Source of the DNA: an uncultured Alistipes sp.
GTDB lineage: Bacteria; Bacteroidota; Bacteroidia; Bacteroidales; Rikenellaceae
Length of the DNA: 17,836 nt
NCBI GenBank assembly: GCA_900769525.1
Contig: CAAGGY010000019.1
Coordinates: 1-17,836, forward strand
Reading direction: 5' to 3'
Shown: positions 1 through 8,000 of the stretch, piece by piece
Layout of the letters: each line of letters begins with the position of its first letter
Position numbering within the stretch: position 1 is the stretch's first letter
Notes under the pieces: generated by a model
What the model was told of the DNA's origin: nothing
Databases searched by the model: none
Seen by the model: the letters and a program-made list of their open reading frames with translations, nothing else
Made by a program: the position numbers and the translations under genes

Positions 1-26
1 CCGATCTGGTTATGTCTTAGCAATTA

Positions 27-1286
27 TTACTTGCTATTGTCGTACATCTCAAGGCCAGAGCAAGTGTAAGTACCAGCGATCTTGTGGCCGTTATCGTCCA
101 TACAGTCGAACTCTACGACAAACTTAATACCCTCCTCACGGATAGTGATAGTACCATCAACAAGTGGAGCTACGTCGTCAGTGCCGTAGTAGTTGTCAAC
201 AGCTACGAAGTACCAAGAGCTAGCAAAGCCACCAGAGTAGGTACCCTTAATGAATGTGTTCTTAGCAACATTAGCCTCCTCAACGCAAGTGTATGTGCCA
301 ACGATGTTAGACGCCTCAAATGCATCGCTATCAGTTACGATATCAAGCATAAAGTAGTCGCCATTGATGTTTGTGCCAGGCAATACAAGGCTCACTGTCC
401 AGTTTGATGCGCCAATACCGTAGTAGTCACCGAAATAGTTAAGACGGATAGTGCCATCTGGGTGGTTGAAAGTAAGATCCTCAGTAAGAGTTGAGTAGTA
501 GTCAGGTGCTGGAACCTCGATGTAGCCGAGTGCCAAAGAGCCCTCGTACACTACACGGTGTACCTTGCCGTCAGCCATCTTCAAGATAGCCTCGAACTTG
601 TTCTCAGTGATGATAACCACGCCATCCTCAATCTTTGTCTCCACGTATCTGCCATCCTGGAATGTCTGCATTCGTACGCTGTAGTAGTCACCAAAGGTCT
701 CACCCTGGCCAGAGTTGAGGTAGTCGTAGGCGAAGACACCCTGTGGAAGAACTGGTGCTGAGGCATCAGTAGAAGTCTTTGAGTAGAGGTCGAAGCGGTA
801 GTATGTGTCGAGGTAGAGGTCGCTCCAACCAGTTGTACCATTCTTCGAAAGGATAGCAAAGTAGTTAGGATCAGCAGAGTATGCTGTGCCATAGTACTCG
901 CCATTGAGTGCTGTAGCCTCGAACTCTACATCTACTACCATACCCGCAGCCTGACGCACGAATACCTCGAACGACTGCTCGCCATAAGCTACAGTAAGAG
1001 TTGCTACACGAGCCTCCTCAAAGTTGTTGAAGTCAACGTTGAAGCTAATAGCCTCACCAACGGTGATGTTGTTAACCCAATCAGCATTAACCGTAGCCTC
1101 AGGCTTTGCACCCTCTTCGCCATCGGTGATAGTGTAGTTTACAACACCCTCACCGCCATAGAAGGCTACCTCAACAGATTTCTCAGTTACATCAAGTGTG
1201 CCATTGCCGCTGCTTGGCTGCTCAGCCTTGTCACACGCTACGAATGCAACAAGTGCTGTTGCCAAAAGTAGAAAGATTTTCTTCAT
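27..1286 (-). CDS. BACON-domain lipoprotein with two repeated C-terminal beta modules
   Basis: Predicted lipoprotein of 419 residues, probably in the outer membrane or on the surface; its ligand is unknown. Residues 1-17 form a signal peptide ending in FVA-C18, an acceptable Bacteroidota lipobox. Residues about 30-113 match a BACON domain, an Ig-like fold common in Bacteroidota surface proteins and proposed to bind carbohydrate or mucin; the WV at 70-71 and the closing FEVFVRQAA strand are typical. The rest looks like an internal duplication: residues about 128-252 and 285-411 share the order GxYYG or GDYYG, an LD pair, LPxG or GTYT, TF, DGxxxIxE, and a final YxG or GTYTCSG. It is the last gene of the leftward run, 46 nt after trmD, and that AT-rich gap has no TAnnTTTG promoter, so co-transcription with trmD is likely. 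The lipoprotein and BACON calls are firm; the function is not known. Confidence 0.85.
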   Translation of the reverse strand: MKKIFLLLATALVAFVACDKAEQPSSGNGTLDVTEKSVEVAFYGGEGVVNYTITDGEEGAKPEATVNADWVNNITVGEAISFNVDFNNFEEARVATLTVAYGEQSFEVFVRQAAGMVVDVEFEATALNGEYYGTAYSADPNYFAILSKNGTTGWSDLYLDTYYRFDLYSKTSTDASAPVLPQGVFAYDYLNSGQGETFGDYYSVRMQTFQDGRYVETKIEDGVVIITENKFEAILKMADGKVHRVVYEGSLALGYIEVPAPDYYSTLTEDLTFNHPDGTIRLNYFGDYYGIGASNWTVSLVLPGTNINGDYFMLDIVTDSDAFEASNIVGTYTCVEEANVAKNTFIKGTYSGGFASSWYFVAVDNYYGTDDVAPLVDGTITIREEGIKFVVEFDCMDDNGHKIAGTYTCSGLEMYDNSK

Positions 1287-1332
1287 AGTTATACTTATAT
1301 TAATTAATAGATAAAAAATTGTTCTTCAGTTG

Positions 1333-2010
1333 TTACTCGTCCAACAGGTCAGGACGAAGCTCCTTGGTGCGCATGTATGCCTGCTCCTCCTGCCACTTCT
1401 CAATCTCGGCAAAGTTGCCCGAAAGTAGCACGTCGGGAACCCTCCAGCCGTTGAACTCCGCTGGGCGGGTGTATACCGGTGGGGCGAGAAGGTTGTCCTG
1501 GAAGCAGTCGGTGAGAGCCGAGGCCTCATCGCCAATAGCTCCAGGGATGATTCTTACCACCGAGTCGGCAATAACACAAGCTGCAAGCTCGCCACCTGTG
1601 AGCACATAGTCGCCAATCGAAATCTCACGAGTGATGAGGTGTTCACGAATACGGTAGTCGATACCCTTGTAGTGGCCACAGAGTATGATGATGTTCTTCA
1701 TCAGCGAGAGGCGGTTGGCCTCGTGCTGGTTGTAGGTGATGCCATCGGGCGAGGTGAAGATAATCTCGTCGTAGTCACGCTCCGACTTTAGCTTCTCGAT
1801 ACAGCGGAACACAGGCTCGCACTTCATCACCATGCCCGCCTCGCCACCAAAGGGGTAGTCGTCGACAGTACGTCGATTGTCGGTGGTGTAGTCACGCAGG
1901 TTGTGTACATATATCTCGGCGTGGCCCGACTCCTGGGCACGTTTGAGTATCGACTCGTTAAGAGGCGAGGCCAAAAGCTCAGGCACGACAGTAATAATAT
2001 CAATACGCAT
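1333..2010 (-). CDS. trmD: tRNA (guanine-N1-)-methyltransferase TrmD
   Basis: Transfers a methyl group from S-adenosylmethionine to N1 of G37 next to the anticodon, which prevents +1 frameshifting; it acts as a cytosolic dimer. At 225 residues it is normal-sized for a compact TrmD. Visible motifs are DDYPFGGEAGM at 50-60, the knot-forming SAM loops CGHYKG at 111-116 and SIGDYVLTGGE at 131-141, and ALTDCF at 165-170, where D168 is the likely general base by analogy with the catalytic Asp of other TrmDs (R153 would be its partner). The GGEAGM form replaces the proteobacterial GGGAGM. It is not next to rimM, rpsP or rplS as in proteobacteria; it lies 17 nt after the hydrolase gene in an envelope operon. 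The ATG at 2008-2010 gives the usual MRIDIITVVPE start. Confidence 0.97.
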   Translation of the reverse strand: MRIDIITVVPELLASPLNESILKRAQESGHAEIYVHNLRDYTTDNRRTVDDYPFGGEAGMVMKCEPVFRCIEKLKSERDYDEIIFTSPDGITYNQHEANRLSLMKNIIILCGHYKGIDYRIREHLITREISIGDYVLTGGELAACVIADSVVRIIPGAIGDEASALTDCFQDNLLAPPVYTRPAEFNGWRVPDVLLSGNFAEIEKWQEEQAYMRTKELRPDLLDE

Positions 2011-2027
2011 CTTCTATAGATTGATTG

Positions 2028-2690
2028 TTAGCCTTTGTAGTTTATCTCGTTGTTGAGCACCTCCGTAACGAATGGGTTGTACAACACCTCGTGGCCAATT
2101 GTCGAGCTATCCTCGTGGCCAGGGTAGATGGCTACGTCGTCGCCAAGGGGTACAAGCTCCTCGAGAATCGACTTCATAATCCACGAGTAGTCGCCACCAG
2201 GTAGGTCGGTGCGGCCAATGCTCTCACGAAAGAGCGTATCGCCAGTGAATAGCGACTTGCTCGCCTCGTGGTAGAGCGACACGTGGCCAGGAGTGTGGCC
2301 AGGTGTCTTAATCACACGAAGCTCTGTTGTGCCAAACTTGAGGCTGTCGAGTGTGTCGAGGTCGATATCAATCTCTGGTACGGGGTTGCACTTAAGGCCA
2401 TACATCATTGATGGCTCCTTAGACATGAGGAACGAGTCCTTCGACGAGCAGGCAAACTGCACGCCGTAGCTATCCTTGAGCCACTGCACACCACCCGTAT
2501 GGTCGAAGTGACCGTGGGTGTTGACAGCCATGACGGGCTTCAAACCCTCGCTCTCGAAAAACTTTGCCAACATCTCGTTCTCGACATTCGACATATTACC
2601 TGCATCTACAACGATGCACTCCTTGGTGTCGTCCCACACAATGTAGGTATTCTCCCTTAGCGGGTTGAAAACAACTCTTTTAATATTCAT
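2028..2690 (-). CDS. Metallo-beta-lactamase-fold hydrolase, glyoxalase II-like (YcbL type)
   Basis: Cytosolic zinc hydrolase of 220 residues without a signal peptide. The metal-binding set is complete: THGHFDH at 58-64 (H59, H61, D63, H64), H132 in TPGHTPGH, D151 in FTGDTLF, and H192 in YPGHE. The FTGDTLFxxxxGRTDLPGG stretch is typical of small glyoxalase II-like enzymes such as YcbL, which hydrolyse thioesters such as S-lactoylglutathione or related compounds. It lacks the separate C-terminal helical substrate domain of classical glyoxalase II, so the real substrate is open; most Bacteroidales are not known to rely on glutathione. Gaps of 17 nt on each side tie it to the DUF1573 gene and trmD. 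The fold is certain and the substrate is not. Confidence 0.9.
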   Translation of the reverse strand: MNIKRVVFNPLRENTYIVWDDTKECIVVDAGNMSNVENEMLAKFFESEGLKPVMAVNTHGHFDHTGGVQWLKDSYGVQFACSSKDSFLMSKEPSMMYGLKCNPVPEIDIDLDTLDSLKFGTTELRVIKTPGHTPGHVSLYHEASKSLFTGDTLFRESIGRTDLPGGDYSWIMKSILEELVPLGDDVAIYPGHEDSSTIGHEVLYNPFVTEVLNNEINYKG

Positions 2691-2707
2691 ATCAATCTGT
2701 TTTTTGT

Positions 2708-3103
2708 TTACTCTATCTGAGCCTTCACCGTCACTCGCTTTACTCCGCTACGTGCCGTTGAGTATATCTGCATCACACGCAGATATTGCCCTTTGGGTGC
2801 CTTTGCAGGGTTGAGCGTGATGTTTATCGTGCCACGCTCGCCAGGCATTACCTTCTCACGCTTGTAGTCGACACTCATACACGAGCAACTTGTGCGCACC
2901 TCGGTAACGACCAGAGGCACGTCGCCCGTGTTGGTGAAGCTAAGGCGCAGCAGCTGCTTGCCATCATCTTGCGATATTGTGCCAAGGTCGATAAGTGCTG
3001 TCGATAGCTCGATATCTGCACCCTTAGGCTCCGAGGCGTGAAGCGTCGTTGCGCCGAAGAGTAGCAGAGCAAATAGCGTGGTTAGACAAAGTGAAGCTCT
3101 CAT
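2708..3103 (-). CDS. DUF1573 exported protein
   Basis: Small exported protein of 131 residues with no known biochemical activity. Residues 1-23 are a signal peptide, with probable cleavage after HAS; there is no lipobox cysteine, so it is probably soluble in the periplasm. The mature part is one Ig/ASH-like beta sandwich of the DUF1573 family, a very common Bacteroidota domain. Signature features are the DLGTISQDD-like first strand, LSFTNTGDVPLVV, the TSCSC motif, and the PGERGTINITLNP strand. The two close cysteines in TSCSC are family-typical and could be redox-active or metal-binding (inference). It starts 2 nt after the tonB stop codon, so the two are very likely co-translated; a helper role for the Ton or envelope machinery is possible but unproven. 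Confidence 0.88.
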   Translation of the reverse strand: MRASLCLTTLFALLLFGATTLHASEPKGADIELSTALIDLGTISQDDGKQLLRLSFTNTGDVPLVVTEVRTSCSCMSVDYKREKVMPGERGTINITLNPAKAPKGQYLRVMQIYSTARSGVKRVTVKAQIE

Positions 3104-3105
3104 TG

Positions 3106-3834
3106 TTAGTTTACGTTATATTTATAACTTATCGTTCCCGACTGTGTCATGCGTGTTGGGTCGGGCTTAAACTTCGTGTTGCGTGCCGCCTTGAGGGCGT
3201 TGTTGCGCAGCGTCTGGTCGCTTGTTGTGGTTCCCTGCTGACGTATATTGGCGCTAATGACCTTGCCGTCGCTGTCGACAACAATCTCAACTACAACCCT
3301 GCCCACAGCGTTGTTGCCCTTAGGGCGTGGATAGCCCGCCACGACGCCTCGGCTCTGCAGACCACCATCGAGCTCAATGTCGCCAATGACGTTGAGGCCT
3401 GTGCCCTCGCCCTTGTGGCTCTCGCTCTCGCCCTCTGGGGCAAGGCGGTTGCCGTGGACAACCTCCTGGTCGGCTGTTGTGCCTGCGGTGGGCTTGAATA
3501 GAGCATTTGGATTGAGGGTTTGTGTCTGCTCCTCTTGGCCTGATGTCTGGTTGCGAGTGTTATCCTTCGACACCTGCTCATAGGCCTGCTTGCTATCGGT
3601 GCGTGTTGTGGTAGTCTTGGGTTGCTCGACCTTTGCCACCTCCTGCCTCTTGTCGGGCTGTGAAGCCTCCTCAGGCTCAACATACTCAATCTCTATGGCA
3701 TAGTCCTCCGCATTGCGCAGCTCGACGATGATAGAGAGTTGGCTGATGAGCACACCGACAAGCACCATGACAGCGAGTGTCACAGCAGCAGCATACCTCT
3801 TTGATGAGTTATCTATGGGATTGTAATACTCCAT
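3106..3834 (-). CDS. tonB: TonB-family energy transducer
   Basis: Couples the proton-driven ExbB-ExbD motor in the inner membrane to TonB-dependent transporters in the outer membrane. The 242 residues have the TonB layout: short cytosolic start, one membrane segment at about 14-36, an acidic and proline-containing stretch (EYVEPEEASQP), a long low-complexity T/Q/E/K/N periplasmic linker to about 165, and a C-terminal TonB domain at about 166-242 starting near YPRPKG and containing GRVVVEIVVDSDGKV and ALKAARNTKFKPDP. The linker is rich in Gln, Thr and Glu instead of the Pro-Lys repeats of enterobacterial TonB. Its ATG overlaps the exbD stop by one base (TAATG), which suggests translational coupling. 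Bacteroidota usually have several TonBs, so which transporters it serves cannot be told from here. Confidence 0.92.
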   Translation of the reverse strand: MEYYNPIDNSSKRYAAAVTLAVMVLVGVLISQLSIIVELRNAEDYAIEIEYVEPEEASQPDKRQEVAKVEQPKTTTTRTDSKQAYEQVSKDNTRNQTSGQEEQTQTLNPNALFKPTAGTTADQEVVHGNRLAPEGESESHKGEGTGLNVIGDIELDGGLQSRGVVAGYPRPKGNNAVGRVVVEIVVDSDGKVISANIRQQGTTTSDQTLRNNALKAARNTKFKPDPTRMTQSGTISYKYNVN

Positions 3835-4304
3835 TACTTCTTGTCAGTTGCCAATACCATCTTATAGCGTTGTACGCCTGGGAGGATATCGCCAAAGGCT
3901 TTGTTCTGGTCGTTTATCATGTCGATGATGGTTAGCAGCGCATCGACTGTTGTCTGCTCCTTCTGACAGTGCACCGATACGATGAGCGACTTCTCGCTCT
4001 CGGCCATGTTCCCCTCGTAGTAGGCGTTAAGCTCCGCAGCCAATGACTCAGCATCAACGTGTGGATTTGAGGTGTTGCCATTGAAGATATAGCTATAACC
4101 CGCAGGACCCTGAAGCACCGATATTGATACTGACGATGGGTCGCCCATAGTGCTCGACGACGATGGCAGAGTGAGCTTCACAGCGTTGTTGGGGTTGATA
4201 AGCGTCGTAGCAAGCACGAAGAATACCAACAACAGGAAGACAAGGTCGGTCATCGACGATGACGAGAAGGTCGAATCTATCTTTGAACTTCTTTTGATTG
4301 CCAT
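3834..4304 (-). CDS. exbD: ExbD/TolR-family biopolymer transport protein
   Basis: Inner-membrane motor subunit working with ExbB to use the proton gradient for TonB. It has 156 residues: a basic cytosolic N-terminus, one membrane helix at about 18-37 (MTDLVFLLLVFFVLATTL) carrying the conserved proton-relay aspartate D20, and a periplasmic ExbD/TolR domain to the end. The membrane helix and aspartate are family hallmarks. The start is 7 nt after the exbB stop and the stop overlaps the tonB start. Many Bacteroidota ton clusters carry two consecutive exbD genes; here I see only one. TolR is the alternative name, but the direct link to a TonB gene and the absence of tolB/pal favour ExbD. Confidence 0.93.
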   Translation of the reverse strand: MAIKRSSKIDSTFSSSSMTDLVFLLLVFFVLATTLINPNNAVKLTLPSSSSTMGDPSSVSISVLQGPAGYSYIFNGNTSNPHVDAESLAAELNAYYEGNMAESEKSLIVSVHCQKEQTTVDALLTIIDMINDQNKAFGDILPGVQRYKMVLATDKK

Positions 4305-4311
4305 AGCTCAA

Positions 4312-5040
4312 CTATTTTTGTACAGGCTGATTCAAGATATCCATAAATGCGATTGTGGTAGCCTCCATGCGGAATACCATCTTCTCAACACGTGCCACGA
4401 GGTAGTTGTGGGCAAAGTAGGCTGGGATACCAACGATAAGACCGCCAACAGTAGTAACCATAGCAACGTACATACCTGCAGAGAGCTGTGCGAGCTCGAT
4501 ACCGCCCGACTGGTTAGCCGACATGTCGATAAATACCTGCACCATACCTACTACAGTACCAAGGAAACCGATCATTGGGGCACCACCCGAGATTGAGGCT
4601 AACCATGGAAGACCCGACTCAAGCTTAGCGACCTCAACGTTTGCCACATTCTCGATAGCTGTCTGGATGTCGCTCATAGGGCGGCCGATGCGCTCGATAC
4701 CCTTCTCGACCATGCGAGCGATAGGCGAGTCGGTGCGACGGCATAGGTCAACAGCGGAGGTGATATTACCCTCGAGGATGTAGTCGCGGATACGATTCAT
4801 AAAGTGCTTGTCGATCTGAGAAGCTTTGCGGATAGCCAAGAAACGCTCCACAAAGATAAAGATCATAACGGCAGCTAATGCTACGAGCACCCACATAAGC
4901 CAGCCACCACCCATAAAGAGATCCCAGAAACTGATAGAGAGATTCTCAGCTGTCTCCGTTACTGTAGTGTTGATTGCTGGGTTCTCAGCAGCAGTCTCGA
5001 CTGCCTGCTCCACACCTTCGATTGAAAGTAAATTAATCAT
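4312..5040 (-). CDS. exbB: MotA/TolQ/ExbB proton channel family protein
   Basis: Channel-forming subunit of the ExbB-ExbD motor that energises TonB. The 242-residue protein has an N-terminal periplasmic lead of about 40 residues, a first membrane helix at about 46-67 (GGWLMWVLVALAAVMIFIFVERFLAI), a large cytosolic helical part, and two more helices in the conserved MotA/TolQ/ExbB region. That region contains LPWLASISGGAPMIGFLGTV, GMVQVF, and AMVTTVGGLIVGIPAYFAHNYL, the family signature. It lies 29 nt downstream of tamB and 7 nt upstream of exbD, in the canonical exbB-exbD-tonB order. The start at 5038-5040 gives a normal length. TolQ is an alternative family name, but the neighbours support ExbB. 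Confidence 0.95.
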   Translation of the reverse strand: MINLLSIEGVEQAVETAAENPAINTTVTETAENLSISFWDLFMGGGWLMWVLVALAAVMIFIFVERFLAIRKASQIDKHFMNRIRDYILEGNITSAVDLCRRTDSPIARMVEKGIERIGRPMSDIQTAIENVANVEVAKLESGLPWLASISGGAPMIGFLGTVVGMVQVFIDMSANQSGGIELAQLSAGMYVAMVTTVGGLIVGIPAYFAHNYLVARVEKMVFRMEATTIAFMDILNQPVQK

Positions 5041-5069
5041 AATTTTAAGTAAGGTTTTAGTTAATTATT

Positions 5070-8000
5070 CTATTCTATTTTTTTCGTTTGCACTGTATCA
5101 AAGTTCGCCTCTAAATTTAACGTATCGTCGAACTTAATAGTATCTTGGCTAAGCTCTATGCTTGGCAATGAGTCCCTTTTTTGGCGTTTTGCCTCACGGC
5201 GCTCTCGACGGCGCTGCTTGCGCTCGGGGCTGGTGAAGTGGTTGCGAATGCTACGTCCGAGGTCTTTAAACGTGTTGAAGCTCTCACCGTAGTAGAAACC
5301 AATGCCCGACTCCTGCATACCCTGGTTTTCGCCATATCTATCAATTGTCTGCGTGAAGCCCTTAAGACGGAATGCCCCATCAGGATCGATAAGCCAAGTA
5401 ATAAATCCTTCGGCAACAAAGTTCGAGGCATTCTGCGTAGCTCGTGATGCAGCGTCGGAGAGGTAACCACCCTCAACCTCGATGATAAGGCGGTTGTTAA
5501 ATAGGCTCTTCGAGAATCCGAAGTCTACCTCGTCGCCCGTAAGCTCGGTGCGTGGTCGGTAGCGCAGCACGATGTTGTAGTTATCGCCCGAAAGCCAGTT
5601 GCTCAACTGATTCGATAGAAGCTCAAAACCCGTAGTGGCAGAGAGTGAAGCACCCATTGCGCCAGTATCCTCGGCCGAGAATGTGTTTGCTGCCAGGAGC
5701 CAAAACATCTGAGTTGCTATGGCCTGCTGGTCGTTGAGGGCAGAGTTTACGATGGTCTGAATCTCAGGAGCTACGTTGGTAACCTCCACGTCGAAGTTCA
5801 CCTCTGGCGACATAAGCGCTCCCGTAAGCTCGATGTAGCAGTTCACAGGCACGGCACGTGATATGTCGGCACCTTGCGTTGAGTTGCCAAGCAGAGGCTT
5901 CAACGAGGCCTTAGTGCTATATACAGCGTCAATGTTTAGCTCGGCACCCAGCGGATCTCCCGTCCACTGTATTGATGAGCCAGGCTCAACGGTGAAGAGC
6001 TTGTTGATGACATTCTGCAGTGTGAATAGGTAGGTACCCTCCGTGATGGTGTAGTCGCCACTCATCTCGAAGATGTTGGCTTTAGGCACAACGTGCATTG
6101 AGAGCTGGCCAGAGCCCTTACCCTTGATGATATCGCCCACGGTTGGGTCGATAACGAGCTGCACCTCGACATTTGGCAAGATGTTGAGCGAGATATCCAT
6201 ATCCATGATACCACTCGAGGTGTTTACAGGCCTATTTCTGCGCTCGTGAGCCATCATGCGTCGTGTGAGGAAGCGTGAGGTGTCCTTACCCTCAACAATG
6301 GGCTCTTTGAATCGCACAAAGTCGGCATACGAGACATCCTCCTTGCCCGATAGTGGCATGTAGAACTTCGAGTTAGGGGCACTTGTACCCTCAATATCCA
6401 TCTTCATACCTCGCCTGTCGCCTCTGAACGATGCTGTTCCTGAGGCGTAGACATGGCCATAGAAGAGGTCGTTCTGTTTAGCATTGGTATCGAATACGAG
6501 CATATTCTTAGCGTCGATGTCGATGTCGTAGGTGATGTTTGAGAGGTGCTCAAGGCTAATATCCATCGAGTAGTGGCCGAGATTACCCTCCATATCGTAG
6601 ACTGGTATGCGGTCAGCGATGAAGTGGTTATCCTTGATAGTGAGCTCACCACGAGGTGCTCGGTAGCGGGTGTTGGTGTAGTCGACGTGTACGTCAATGC
6701 TGTCGACTATGGCACTTCCCTGAAGCTTTGCCATACGTCCCTCGCCACGAATATTTGCCGTAGCACTCGCCGTGCCGTGGATATCCGAGATAATGCCGTT
6801 GAGGAATGGCTGGAGGAGCGATAGTTCGACTCCTTGAACGTTGGCCTCGGCGTAGTAGCGAGTACCCTGAGGCTGATAGTAGCCTCTAATCACGGTGTCG
6901 AGCGACTTGCAGTCACGAATGATTACTCGTGCACGGTTACGCTCAAAGTCCCAGTTCGAGGTGAGTAGCTGTGGTGGCGCCTTGATACCATTGACCTCGA
7001 TGTCGTTGAGGTCGATGCGGGCGTCAATCTGTGGGTTGTGCAGGGCAGAACGCACCGTGGCATAGCCATACGAGCTTGCCGAGACGTTGTAGCCCCAACG
7101 ACTTATCAGCGCCGAGAGTGGCGAGAGGTCGAAGTTATCGAGGTAGAGTGATATGGAGTCGCTACGCTCACGTGATGCCACACCATCAATTACCAGCTGC
7201 TGCTCCGGGCGGGCAATATGGAGCTGGTTAATATGGATGCGTGACGAGTCGATGTCGACACCTCCTGCATAGAGCTCCCACTGGTGTGTCTTTGTGGTGA
7301 AGTGCGATGGTGAGACGTCGATATGCATTGAGCGGCGCTTAGTCTTGGCGTTGCGACTAAACTTGGCGCTCATCGCAAGAAGTCCTGACTGTCTATTTTC
7401 GCTATCTTTGAAGTCGGCCGAGAGGTTAATCTGGTTTTGGTGTGCCATACCCGTGATGTTGAAGTTTGGCATTATTCGACGAGAGCCAAGATATACAGCA
7501 TCGGAGTTAACCCACATGAGTAGTGAGTCACGGTCATTCTTGATGTCGAGGCTTGCATCGGCCAAGATGACACCCTTATACTCGAGAGCCTCGGAGCCAA
7601 GCTGTACGGCGATATGGTTATTTTGTGGGCTAAAGACCATTGAGAGCTCGGTGTCGGGGGCTAATAGCATACCCTCGGCAACAGCGTCGAGCAGGCTGTT
7701 GAGCTCCTCATGGGTGTGGACCATAAACATAGAGTAGTCGTAAGGAGCTACAGTTGCTGAGCTACTCTCGCTGTTTGTGGTCGAGGAGCTTGTGTCGTAG
7801 AGCAGTGGTACGTAGCGCTTTAAAGCATTGAAAAGATAGTCGGCAACCTCACGATAGTTGGCACGACTCTGGAACTGAATATCGGCAAAGTCGGACTCTA
7901 TCTCAATATTTTTCATCTCTTCATCGCCACGAATCACAGCACTTATGCGGTCCGACTCAAGCTCGCCACGAGGGTAGTTGTAGCGCATATTTACAACGCT

